From CAWCDJ01 sp963794265 (GTDB lineage: Bacteria > Acidobacteriota > Terriglobia > Bryobacterales > Bryobacteraceae): a DNA stretch of 64,000 bases. Of the stretch, positions 52,922 through 60,530 are shown one piece after another. A model generated the notes under the pieces. The model did not search any database, was not told the DNA's origin, and was given only the letters and a program-made list of their open reading frames with translations. The number at the start of each line of letters is the position of its first letter. The first letter of the stretch is position 1. Both the position numbers and the translations under genes were made by a program. The stretch lies in contig CAWCDJ010000004.1 of NCBI GenBank assembly GCA_963794265.1, positions 992,001-1,056,000 on the forward strand, written 5' to 3'.

Positions 52922-54574
52922 CTACCGGGCTGCGATTGGCGTGCCGATCACGGTGCCGATTACTTCGCCCGAGATCACTATTTCGACACGCCGATTCTGC
53001 TGCCGGCCCTCCGCGGTATCGTTGGTAGCGACCGGTTCGGTCTTGCCGAAGCCCTTCGCCGTCACGGAACTGCCTGCCATACCCTGTTGAGTCAGGTAGT
53101 CGCGGACTCCGTTGCTGCGCTTTTCCGAAAGCTGCTGATTGTAAGCGTCGCCACCGACGCTGTCGGTATAGCCCTCCACCGCAAGGCGCAGCCCGGGATG
53201 TCCGGAGACGATGCCTGCCAGCCGGGCGAGTTTCTCGCGGGCCAGTGGACGGAGCGAGTACTTGCCGGTGTCAAAAAGGACATCCGACATGTTGACTACC
53301 AGGCCGCGCGCGGTATCCCGCGTCTGGAGAACGGCGTTGAATTGCGCCAGCAAGCTCGACCGCAGTTCCACCTTGTCGGCTTCAGACTGCGCCCGCTGCT
53401 TGGCTGCGGTATCGAGTTCGGCCTGGCTGGCCGCCCGTTGCATATCGTTCTCGCGCTTGAGGCGGTCCGCTTCTTTGGTGGCGGCCGTTTCACGAGCGTC
53501 ATTCTGTATCTTCAGTTGGTCCGCATCGTTGGCGGCAGCGGCCATGCGAGCGTCATTCTCACGCTTCAATCGATCGGCGTCAGCCTGGGAAGCGGATGCC
53601 TGCGCATTCTTCTCGCGAATCAGGCGTTCGGTGTCCGCCTGTGCCGTAAGCCGTGCCGCTTCCGCATCCCGCTTGACGCGATCGGTCTCGGACTGGGCTG
53701 CTGCGCGTTCGTTCTCCGCGCTCGCTTCGCGCTCCGAAGAGCGCAGGCGCGCCGTGTTTAACGCCTCTTCCTCCTGGCGTTTCACAGCGATGACTCGCGA
53801 ATCTTCCGCCATCTGGACGGCCTCGCGGGAAGTCATGGCTACCGGCTTGCGGCCCGCATTGCGTGTCTGGTAGGCTTCCGCCTGGGCCAAGCTCTTCTCC
53901 GCCTTCTGGAACGTCTCGGGGGCAAACTGATCTGCGCCCATGGAGCGTGCGATTTGCACCGCGTTGCGCGCCTCGTACAACTCGATGGGCTGCCGCCGGT
54001 CGATCTTCAGTGCCAGGGGATTGGCCAGACGTTGATACTGGCCGCGCTGCAGCAGCTCGTACTTGGCGTCGATCGGCTCTACCTTGCCAACAGTGTCGGC
54101 ACGCACGATGTTTTCCATGACCACCAGGTCGCTCGGCTGCGACACCGCATAGTAAGGTTCGGCGGTGACGATCAGCCCGAACACCTGCAGTTCGGTGGTG
54201 ACATCGAGCTTGCTCCTGGTGCCATTGAGCAGGACCTCGCCCAGGTTGGCTGTGCGGCCTTCGGGAGTGATCGCCCACAACACGTACGTGAGGTATTCGG
54301 CGCCATTCTTAGTCGCCGGCTGCAGACCCTGAAATTCCACTTCGATGGCGATGCGCCCTTGTTTGCTTGCGACGCGAGCCCGACCGCGAGCGGTGGGGAG
54401 AAGATCGGTCCCCTGGAAATCGATGCTGGTGGTACCGCTGCGATGCTCGTAACTGATTGCCTTCACGGTCCGCGAGGTTGCGGTGACGCGGTAAACGGGC
54501 TGATCTTGCGGCCCCTGGGCCGATAATGACGCGCAAACCATCAGGAGTGCGCCGGTAAACGTAGTGTGAGTCAA
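52922..54574 (-). CDS. OmpA-family protein with 18-residue coiled-coil repeat
   Basis: 550 residues with a signal peptide (FTGALLMVCASLSAQ). An N-terminal beta domain (to about 150) precedes a long helical region (200-425). Within it five copies of an 18-residue unit occur, marked by D298, E316, D334, D352 and D370 (for example DRLKRENDARMAAAANDA). The C-terminal OmpA/MotB domain (427-535) has VLFDTGKYSLRPLAREKLARLA, GYTDSVGGDAYNQQLSEKRSNGVRDYL and NRRVEIVI for peptidoglycan binding. Probably a periplasmic spacer tethering the outer membrane to the wall. 22 bp after the SYLF gene. Confidence 0.88.
   Translation of the reverse strand: MTHTTFTGALLMVCASLSAQGPQDQPVYRVTATSRTVKAISYEHRSGTTSIDFQGTDLLPTARGRARVASKQGRIAIEVEFQGLQPATKNGAEYLTYVLWAITPEGRTANLGEVLLNGTRSKLDVTTELQVFGLIVTAEPYYAVSQPSDLVVMENIVRADTVGKVEPIDAKYELLQRGQYQRLANPLALKIDRRQPIELYEARNAVQIARSMGADQFAPETFQKAEKSLAQAEAYQTRNAGRKPVAMTSREAVQMAEDSRVIAVKRQEEEALNTARLRSSEREASAENERAAAQSETDRVKRDAEAARLTAQADTERLIREKNAQASASQADADRLKRENDARMAAAANDADQLKIQNDARETAATKEADRLKRENDMQRAASQAELDTAAKQRAQSEADKVELRSSLLAQFNAVLQTRDTARGLVVNMSDVLFDTGKYSLRPLAREKLARLAGIVSGHPGLRLAVEGYTDSVGGDAYNQQLSEKRSNGVRDYLTQQGMAGSSVTAKGFGKTEPVATNDTAEGRQQNRRVEIVISGEVIGTVIGTPIAAR
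53420..53689 (-). repeat. Five tandem 54-bp coding repeats in the OmpA-family gene
   Basis: Encodes five diverged copies of an 18-residue coiled-coil unit with the consensus (D/E)RLKRENDAxxxAxxxxA. Period is exactly 18 residues; the copies differ, so the array is old rather than slipping. Confidence 0.65.
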
Positions 54575-54596
54575 GATAGATGTCTTTCTCGCCAGA

Positions 54597-55289
54597 TTAT
54601 CGGCTGGAGCCGGTGGAGTTACCCTCGCGAGGAGAGTATTTGTTGAGAAGGCCGAGCAGTCTCGTGGCGCTCCTGGGTGCTGTCACCCCGCCCATCACGA
54701 TTTCCCGATTCTCGAGCTTCTTGCCGTATAGGGTGGCATTGTCGTCCAGATCCTGCCGCAGGGTGGCGCCTTCCAGCGCAAGGCCCGCAAACAGCCCCTG
54801 AGACCGCGACCACGACAGGATCTCGGCATGCATTTGAGCGTCGGTTTGAGCCGTCGCCGTGCGCCCCACCGGGCCGGCGGCAACCGAACCTTCGGCGCCC
54901 AAAGTGAACTTGCTGGAAAGCAGTTTGTCGGCACCGCCCTGATTCATCACGAGCATAATCAAGTCCGTTTCCGATCCGCCGATCTGGAAGCCCACGCTAC
55001 CGCCCTCGATGCGGACCGTGCCCGGCGCGGACCAGCCGGTTCCGCCTTTGTTGCGGCAGGAGAGATAGCCCTTTCCGAACTTCCCGCCAATCAAGAACGC
55101 GGCTGTTTTCATGCCGGGGACGATAACGATGCAGCGGGCGTTTTCCAGCAAGTCTTGTGGGATGCCTTTGTCGGGCGTCGCCATCACTTCGGAAAACACG
55201 GTGGCAGATTCGTTCAGCCTCTTTGCAGGTTCGCTGTCTTTGGCCAGCAGGGGCACTATTGCCAGAGCCGCGATCAGGAAAATTCTCAT
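54597..55289 (-). CDS. SYLF (Ysc84) lipid-binding domain protein, secreted
   Basis: 230 residues with a signal peptide (MRIFLIAALAIVPLLA). SYLF/Ysc84 features: RLNESATVFSEVMATPDKGIPQDLLENARCIVIVPGMKTAAFLIGGKFGKGYLSCR, VGFQIGGSETDLIMLVMN, TDAQMHAEILSWSRSQGLFAGLALEGATLRQDLDDNATLYGK. Family members bind phosphoinositides or membrane lipids; bacterial function unclear. Starts the minus-strand run that continues with OmpA and the chaperonin operon. Confidence 0.92.
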   Translation of the reverse strand: MRIFLIAALAIVPLLAKDSEPAKRLNESATVFSEVMATPDKGIPQDLLENARCIVIVPGMKTAAFLIGGKFGKGYLSCRNKGGTGWSAPGTVRIEGGSVGFQIGGSETDLIMLVMNQGGADKLLSSKFTLGAEGSVAAGPVGRTATAQTDAQMHAEILSWSRSQGLFAGLALEGATLRQDLDDNATLYGKKLENREIVMGGVTAPRSATRLLGLLNKYSPREGNSTGSSR

Positions 55290-55508
55290 CTTTAAGCCTC
55301 TTTGGTCGACCGGTGAACCCCGCAGGGGGCTTTGGACGACAAGCCTCCTAGTGCACGGAGAGCGCCACCCCGCTTTCGCTGAGTCGATTCACCAAGGAGG
55401 CGATTCGCGTGGTCCAGGCGAAGCAGATTCTGCAGACGCGATGCAATTTGTGCAGATGCTTAGGAACGGGCTCGCGATTGCTCTGTTCGGTGCGAGGAGC
55501 AATGTAAA
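55290..55508. other. Divergent promoter region, SYLF and Thivi_2564-type genes
   Basis: 219 bp between a minus-strand start (55289) and a plus-strand start (55509). It presumably holds promoters in both directions; no clear -35/-10 pair or operator could be fixed by eye. Confidence 0.3.
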
Positions 55509-55700
55509 ATGCCTTTGATCAATCTTGTCATTGTGCTGATTCTGGTCGGAGTGGGGTTGCATCTGATCAATCGGTACATCCCGATGGCTTCCAGCATCAA
55601 ATCGATTCTGAATGTTGTGGTGATCGTCTGCGTCTGCGTGTGGCTCTTGCATGCCACCGGCATGTGGGGCAATGTAACGCATTTCCGGCTGTCGCGGTAA
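55509..55700 (+). CDS. Thivi_2564-family small membrane protein
   Basis: 63 residues. Two helices: LINLVIVLILVGVGLHLINRYIPMA and IKSILNVVVIVCVCVWLLHATG, with the NRYIPMA...IKSILN link typical of the Thivi_2564 family. Inner membrane, no assigned function, found in many stress clusters alongside lmo0937 and DUF3309 genes. Stands alone on the plus strand between two minus-strand operons. Confidence 0.9.
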   Translation: MPLINLVIVLILVGVGLHLINRYIPMASSIKSILNVVVIVCVCVWLLHATGMWGNVTHFRLSR

Positions 55701-55710
55701 CTCTGGAGCA

Positions 55711-56418
55711 TCACCGGCGCGGCGCTGCATCTTGATCGAGCTGGTAATTCGAAAATTCAATATCCAGCTCGGTCGGGCCCAGCAAAATGCTCGAAGTCAC
55801 GCTCCGCACGTGTCCGGGCAGCCAGAAGCCGTGCACTTCCACGTACTCCTCGGCGATGCGCGGTGCCCCCACCAGGACCGACATGCTGGCGGCGTACTGG
55901 CCTTCCATCTTCACTACCGCATAACTTTCAGCGTCCACCCAGGCCTTCCCTACGACGAGATAGGGGACCTTGAATCGAGGCGATAGCGCCAGCACGTAAC
56001 AGGTTCGTCCTTCCGCGGTCTCGCTGCCCAACAGGTGAACCCGGTAGTTGGCGGAATTGATCTGGTGACGGGCGTTTTCCGGCGGCAAACTTGCGGCGGC
56101 TTCCGACGAAAGCAGTTTATCGATGATGCCGTTCAACTGGCCGGAGCCGGATCGCGTCACCACAGTAAACTTGTCGCCTTCGATCGGGCGGTGGCTCATG
56201 AGCACGGCAGCCACCGCACGCTGGCCCAAACGCCCGTTCTGCAGCCGGTACTGCCGCGATCCCGAATACTCCGTCAATTCAAGATGGCATCGATTGATCT
56301 CAGCCTCCACTTTGGCCAGAATGTCGTCACCCGACGGCGCAATCGAATCGGCCGGGAGACTGCCCATCAGCCCACAGACGAGCATCGAGTATGCAACCGC
56401 TAGAGGTCTGAATGACAT
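55711..56418 (-). CDS. Periplasmic LolA/LppX-like outer-membrane lipoprotein-sorting type protein
   Basis: 235 residues with a signal peptide (LAVAYSMLVCGLMGSLPADS). Residues 30-230 suggest an open beta-barrel like LolA/LolB: ILAKVEAEINRCHLELTEYSGSRQYRLQNG, TCYVLALSPRFKVPYLVVGKAWVDAESYAVVKMEG and a strand-rich end (VEVHGFWLPGHVRSVTSSILLGPTELDIEFSNY). Probably carries or senses lipids. 12 bp after the PAP2 gene, so last in a lipid-related operon. Confidence 0.6.
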   Translation of the reverse strand: MSFRPLAVAYSMLVCGLMGSLPADSIAPSGDDILAKVEAEINRCHLELTEYSGSRQYRLQNGRLGQRAVAAVLMSHRPIEGDKFTVVTRSGSGQLNGIIDKLLSSEAAASLPPENARHQINSANYRVHLLGSETAEGRTCYVLALSPRFKVPYLVVGKAWVDAESYAVVKMEGQYAASMSVLVGAPRIAEEYVEVHGFWLPGHVRSVTSSILLGPTELDIEFSNYQLDQDAAPRR

Positions 56419-56430
56419 CGGATGAACTCC

Positions 56431-57249
56431 TTAATTTCCTGACGGATGCCAGGCCACCATCAGCCCAAAGCTACGAGAGGAAGGTCGGACCTGCGGAATC
56501 ACCTCGGGCGTCAGCCATGCCTTGGCGGGCAGCCGGCTACCGTGCCGGCCCCGATCCGCCACATGCCTACCGATAAACCAGCCGATCGCTCCTCCTGCCA
56601 CAATGTCCGATGCGTTGTGCTGCCGGCCGCTGAAACGCGACGCTCCGACCACTGTGGCGAGACCATAAGCCAGGATCACGACTGTCTTGTTGCCCTGGTA
56701 TTCGTGTGCGATCACGGATGCCAGCGCGAAGCTCTCGATCGTGTGTCCGGACGGGAAACTGTCGCTGCCGTGGAAGAAGTGACCGCCTCCGTCACCCTCC
56801 AACGGTCGCTGGCGGCCGGTCGCGGCCTTGAGCACCTCGGATACGATCAGGCTGTCCACTAACGCCTCGCCGCCAAAAAAGCCGGTATCGCGCAATTGCG
56901 AATGACCCGTCAGGACACCGGCGAAATAAAGTCCACCCGCAATGGGAACGAGTGTGTACGCAGCTCCCAACCGGGAGACGCCGCGACTGTATGCCAGCTG
57001 GTCTGCGGTGTTCGGCAATTGTTGCGAGGTGCGGTGGTCCGTCGCAATCAAGGCGCCGGTGGCGGCGCCGAAAATGAGCCACCATTTCACGTCGCGGCTC
57101 TTCATGCGGAATGGACTTGTCCAAAGCTGTTCTTGATCGTGGAGAATGTCTTTGGCGAAGTCTTCAGTCGTATCCTGAGCAAACGTATTCGGCACCGCCG
57201 CCAACAGGCAGGCGAGTGCCGCACAGCGGAGTGGAGATGGGCGGATCAT
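56431..57249 (-). CDS. PAP2 superfamily phosphatase, membrane/periplasmic
   Basis: 272 residues from ATG 57249, overlapping the phospholipase stop. All three phosphatase motifs are intact: KAATGRQRP (K141, R148-P149), FPSGHT (PSGH 166-169) and SRFSGRQHNASD (S204, R205, H211, D215). Signal peptide and several helices (WWLIFGAATGALIAT, LVPIAGGLYFAGVLTG). Family members dephosphorylate phosphatidic acid or undecaprenyl pyrophosphate. With the phospholipase C gene next door a lipid turnover pathway is suggested. Confidence 0.92.
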   Translation of the reverse strand: MIRPSPLRCAALACLLAAVPNTFAQDTTEDFAKDILHDQEQLWTSPFRMKSRDVKWWLIFGAATGALIATDHRTSQQLPNTADQLAYSRGVSRLGAAYTLVPIAGGLYFAGVLTGHSQLRDTGFFGGEALVDSLIVSEVLKAATGRQRPLEGDGGGHFFHGSDSFPSGHTIESFALASVIAHEYQGNKTVVILAYGLATVVGASRFSGRQHNASDIVAGGAIGWFIGRHVADRGRHGSRLPAKAWLTPEVIPQVRPSSRSFGLMVAWHPSGN

Positions 57250-58514
57250 TTGGTGGCCGCCGCCAGATCCCGATTCACGGAGCCCAGATGGTCGAGTTCC
57301 AACTGCAGCCTGGCCCACTCGCTTTTATGGGTCTTCGTTTCGATTGGCTGACTCAGGTCCCCATAGAAGTCGAGAATGTTGCTGCGCAGGTCTTGCGCAA
57401 TCTCTGTGTAGTGCCCGTCCAATTTGTGCAACAATTTTGCATACGCGTCGTCCATCAACGTATATTTGCCTGCCTTGGTCGCTTTGCCGACATCAAAGTT
57501 GTCATTGGGCAGTTTCAGCCGGCCGGTGCCCGCGCCGGCTAGCATTTCGCGGTATCGAGCGATCGATGCATTGAAACCCGCCATGTACAACTTCTCCGTC
57601 TCTGGCGTGAGCCGCTTGAATGCCAGGGCCTTGAACGGCCCCTTTCTGGGCACAATGTGGAACAAGCCCGTCAGCATTCGGGACCGGATGCCCGGCTTTT
57701 GGTAGGTGGAGCCCCAGTTCTTCTCATAGCTGGAGCGTGACAGGTTGTAAAGGAATTTCTTGCGCGTGATGCTGGGAGCGTCCTTCCGGATCTCCTGGCT
57801 CTTGAGCTGCCACGCTACTCTAGTCAACGCTGGAAGAATGGTCCCGACCGCGCGCCTGTAAGACCCAATTGCCACGTCGAGGTTCATGAACACCTGCTCG
57901 ATGCTTATTCCATAGGTATCCAGGAATGCCCGTTCCAGCACCGGCTTGGCAACCTGGAAGCCGATGAAGTCCTTATAGGCCGCGGATGCGTAACGGCTCC
58001 TTGCCGCCTGAAACACGTCGAAGGCGAACTCTGTTTTGCTGTGCGAGAGGGGATCGTCCGCATACGTTACCGACTTGCCGAACTTCGCGCCAAGCTTCGG
58101 GTAGAGCAACGGTACCGCAACGTTGGTAGCCATGCGGTGACCACTGTTGTCGGCTGCATAATGCGAGAGGGCGCCGAGCGCGAATGCATACTCGTCGAGG
58201 TCCTGCGACTCGCGAATCATGTTGAGGATGAAGTCGCCGCTGCGCACGTAATGCGTCAAATCGCTGTAGAACTTGCTACCGAACGGATAGTAGCCCAGAT
58301 CCTGAATGATGCTGCCTCCGTAGGCATAGCCGTGGGCGCGTGCCAGATCATCCGCGGTGGAAGTGGGGAATCGCTTGAGCAGAAGCGGCTTGATGGCGCT
58401 GTCCCAAGTGGAATCGATTATCGCCTCGTGGGTCAGGACCGAATACGAAGAAGCGCTCTGCGCGGAGAATAGGAGCAAGATGCCAAGGTTCCATGTCGCG
58501 AGCGGCCTCCTCAC
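57246..58514 (-). CDS. Zinc-dependent phospholipase C-like protein, secreted
   Basis: 422 residues from GTG 58514, which overlaps the previous stop (GTGA). Signal peptide LGILLLFSAQSASSYS. The N-terminal fold matches zinc phospholipase C/S1-P1 nuclease: SVLTHEAIIDSTWDSAI, YAYGGSIIQDLGYYPFGSKFYSDLTHYVRSGDF and LGALSHYAADNSGH carry the His/Asp zinc ligands. A helical C-terminal half is unassigned. Predicted to cleave phospholipid head groups outside the cytosol. Confidence 0.8.
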   Translation of the reverse strand: MRRPLATWNLGILLLFSAQSASSYSVLTHEAIIDSTWDSAIKPLLLKRFPTSTADDLARAHGYAYGGSIIQDLGYYPFGSKFYSDLTHYVRSGDFILNMIRESQDLDEYAFALGALSHYAADNSGHRMATNVAVPLLYPKLGAKFGKSVTYADDPLSHSKTEFAFDVFQAARSRYASAAYKDFIGFQVAKPVLERAFLDTYGISIEQVFMNLDVAIGSYRRAVGTILPALTRVAWQLKSQEIRKDAPSITRKKFLYNLSRSSYEKNWGSTYQKPGIRSRMLTGLFHIVPRKGPFKALAFKRLTPETEKLYMAGFNASIARYREMLAGAGTGRLKLPNDNFDVGKATKAGKYTLMDDAYAKLLHKLDGHYTEIAQDLRSNILDFYGDLSQPIETKTHKSEWARLQLELDHLGSVNRDLAAATK

Positions 58515-58825
58515 AAAGCCGCCACGGGTTGCGGCCGGAACGCCGCCACCACAGCCAGGCAGGCCGCGGCGCAGGTAAGGCCCATCAGGAGAAAGAGTTT
58601 TGTAACGAGAAGCAGCGGACTGAAGACCACGAGGACCACAACGCTTGCGGCGGCCCAGGCGTATTCCTCAAGCCATGCCGCCCGCTGTAGAGATAGGACG
58701 GCGCTGAGACAGACGGTCAAATTCAGCAAGCCCTCGTAACGCCCCGCCAGGCACGAGAGCAGCGCAACCACCATCAGCGCTGGAATCGCGGCCGCCTTCG
58801 AAATTGTCGTTATCGTCTGAGACAT
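58511..58825 (-). CDS. Small membrane protein with four hydrophobic segments (DUF6804-like)
   Basis: 104 residues from ATG 58825 (GAGG 8 nt upstream). Hydrophobic stretches: AAIPALMVVALLSCLAG, LLNLTVCLSAVLSLQ, WAAASVVVLVVFSPLLLV and LFLLMGLTCAAACLAVVAAF. The RYEGLLNLTVCLSAV signature resembles DUF6804. First gene of the overlapping minus-strand operon leading to phospholipase C and PAP2. Confidence 0.7.
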   Translation of the reverse strand: MSQTITTISKAAAIPALMVVALLSCLAGRYEGLLNLTVCLSAVLSLQRAAWLEEYAWAAASVVVLVVFSPLLLVTKLFLLMGLTCAAACLAVVAAFRPQPVAAL

Positions 58826-58952
58826 TATTTGACCTCGCTCTGTTAGTTCACCTTCTGTTAAGCACTCCGAAGGCCAGGTTGCCTGGGCCGCCCAGGGTAA
58901 GGGCCAGCAACGTGCTCTCTGCCGCGTGGTACTAAGAAAAGGGGATTGAATC

Positions 58953-59336
58953 GTGAAAACCAAATTGATGTTCGTAATGTTGCTGGCGGCGGCGGCTGCC
59001 TTCGGTCAGTTGTCCGTAGGAATCAGAATCGGCCCGCCGCCACCGATTCGCGTCCGGGTGCAGCCGCGAAGTCCCGGCGAAGGCTATACCTGGGTGGGAG
59101 GATACTGGTATCCGGTGGGCCACCGCTACACCTGGCACGACGGATACTGGACGCGGCCGGTTTACGCCGGTGCGCATTGGGTGGAGCCCCGGCATGACGG
59201 CAAGCGCTATTACGCCGGCTACTGGGATGGCGACCACGGCCAGGTTGCCCACGACCATGCCTGGGACAAGAACCATGATCGCAACCGCGACTACAACCGC
59301 GATCACCGCGATCACCGCGATCACCGCGACCACTAG
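58953..59336 (+). CDS. WxxGxW (YXWV.GYW) repeat secreted protein
   Basis: 127 residues from GTG 58953 (AAAGGGG upstream). Signal peptide MFVMLLAAAAAFGQ, then tandem aromatic repeats YTWVGGYWYPVGHRYTWHDGYWTRPVYAGAHWVEPRHDGKRYYAGYWDGDHG, ending in a charged tail NRDYNRDHRDHRDHRDH. The aromatic repeat family is surface or periplasmic; function unknown. The Asp/His tail might bind metal. Confidence 0.85.
   Translation: MKTKLMFVMLLAAAAAFGQLSVGIRIGPPPPIRVRVQPRSPGEGYTWVGGYWYPVGHRYTWHDGYWTRPVYAGAHWVEPRHDGKRYYAGYWDGDHGQVAHDHAWDKNHDRNRDYNRDHRDHRDHRDH
59298..59333 (+). repeat. Four tandem 9-bp repeats encoding Arg-Asp-His
   Basis: CGCGATCAC repeated, the last copy reading CGCGACCAC. Identical unit copies in a coding tail suggest recent slippage and possible length variation between strains. 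Confidence 0.8.
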
Positions 59337-59358
59337 AACTCCGTTGTGAACCCCGGCC

Positions 59359-59392
59359 CGGAACAGGGCGCGCTGCAAAGCGGCCTGTTCCG
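59359..59392 (+). terminator. Hairpin after the WxxGxW gene
   Basis: Nine-base arms CGGAACAGG / CCTGTTCCG with a 16-nt partly paired loop, 22 bp after the stop. No U tract. Placed to end transcription before the sortase locus. Confidence 0.45.
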
Positions 59393-59480
59393 CTTGCATC
59401 ATCCCCCCGGCAATAGGCTTCCCTCAGACTAACGGCCACTCAAGTGCTCCTACGCGCCCGAAGGAAAAACAACAGATCAA

Positions 59481-59567
59481 ATGAAATTCTTAAAAGCAGC
59501 GACAACGGTGTTTGGAATTGCGCTCATGAGCGCGGTAATCGCACCCCGCGCCAAAGCAGACGATTGA
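59481..59567 (+). pseudogene. Signal-peptide leader of the LPATA protein, closed by an in-frame TGA
   Basis: 28 residues MKFLKAATTVFGIALMSAVIA followed by PRAKADD make a complete Sec signal peptide and stop at TGA 59565. The next in-frame codons read NRKTTMTFSGPVEIPG and continue into the ORF at 59583 without other stops. A TGG Trp at that codon (DDWNRKT) is what the surrounding sequence leads one to expect. Hence one gene, 59481-60203, interrupted by a TGG-to-TGA change. Confidence 0.7.
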
Positions 59568-59582
59568 AACAGGAAGACGACG

Positions 59583-60203
59583 ATGACGTTTAGCGGGCCT
59601 GTGGAGATTCCGGGGGTCCACCTCAAAGGGGGGAGCGTGCTGCCGGCGGGCGCCTACGTGTTCAAGATCCTGGATTCGCAATCCGACCGTCACATCGTCC
59701 AGATCTTCAATAAAGACGAAACTGCGATTTATGCAACGATTCTGGCGATCCCGAACTATCGCCTCAAGGCGACCGACAAGACCGTAGTGACGTTCAGGGA
59801 GCGTCCCGCCGGCGGACCCGAAGCCCTCCGCGCATGGTTCTATCCCGGCCGCAATTGGGGCGAAGAATTCGTCTATTCGAAGGCCAGAGCAGCTGTGCTC
59901 GCCAAGGAAACCCACACTCCGGTCCTCTTTACCGAGGCCGCGCTTCCCGTCGAAGTCGCGGAACCAATCAAGACAGCGGACGCGACGGTAGTAGTGGAAA
60001 TGACCCGCGCGCCGATCATGGCAATCCAGCCGACAGGTGAAGAAGTTGCACTTGCCGAGGTAGTTACTGCACCTCCCGCGGTGGAAGATGTTGCGGCGGC
60101 ACTCCCGGCCACGGCCAGCAACCTGCCGCTGATTGGCCTCTCCGGCCTGATGGCCTTACTCGCGGCCTTCGCCACCCGTACGGCCGCGAAGCGCATCCAG
60201 TAG
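59583..60203 (+). CDS. Predicted sortase substrate with C-terminal LPATA sorting signal (lost its in-frame signal peptide)
   Basis: 206 residues from ATG 59583 (AGGAAG 6 nt upstream). The domain VEIPGVHLKGGSVLPAGAYVFKILDSQSDRHIVQIFNKDET is a beta fold I recall from secreted acidobacterial proteins. The C-terminus is a tripartite wall-sorting signal: LPATA (174-178), hydrophobic helix LPLIGLSGLMALLAAF (181-196) and basic tail TRTAAKR. Class D sortases recognise LPxTA-type motifs. A sortase lies 1.2 kb downstream in the same direction. Export needs the leader at 59481, now separated by TGA 59565. Confidence 0.72.
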   Translation: MTFSGPVEIPGVHLKGGSVLPAGAYVFKILDSQSDRHIVQIFNKDETAIYATILAIPNYRLKATDKTVVTFRERPAGGPEALRAWFYPGRNWGEEFVYSKARAAVLAKETHTPVLFTEAALPVEVAEPIKTADATVVVEMTRAPIMAIQPTGEEVALAEVVTAPPAVEDVAAALPATASNLPLIGLSGLMALLAAFATRTAAKRIQ

Positions 60204-60275
60204 AGCGTCGTAATTGCTCGCGCGGCGCTGCAATCGTGCGCTGCGCGGCGGGCACGAAGGAAAGCAGGAGACAGC

Positions 60276-60530
60276 ATGAATTTCTTCAACATAGTGACGA
60301 ATACAGTGCGTGGGAGCCTGATCGGCCTGGCAAACCTGTTGTGCGGCTGTCCGCACGGCAAAATGACTTTTCCGATCACGCTGCAGGCGAGCACCTATAT
60401 TGTCTGCCTGGAGTGTGGCCGCCAGCTACCCTATGATTGGTCGAGAATGCGTATTGGCAGGCGGTTTACGGTTTGGCCCGTCCCTCCCGTGGAACGCGCA
60501 TTGGAACCAGCAAGTAAGGTTACCCGGTGA
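60276..60530 (+). CDS. Small Cys-containing hypothetical protein in sortase locus
   Basis: 84 residues. Two Cys pairs in GLANLLCGCPHGKMTF and YIVCLECGRQLPYDWSRMRIG form a possible metal site; GRRFTVWPVPPVERALEPAS ends it. AAGCAGGAG precedes ATG. Its TGA overlaps the GTG of the vWFA gene. I recall similar short proteins in Acidobacteria with no assigned role. Confidence 0.68.
   Translation: MNFFNIVTNTVRGSLIGLANLLCGCPHGKMTFPITLQASTYIVCLECGRQLPYDWSRMRIGRRFTVWPVPPVERALEPASKVTR

Noticed and set aside
58946..59197. Alternative frame over the WxxGxW gene
   Set aside because: Translates to Arg/Gly-rich noise; the GTG 58953 frame has a signal peptide and aromatic repeats.
59298..59333. CRISPR-like direct repeats
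   Set aside because: Units are 9 bp, contiguous and in a coding tail; no spacers.
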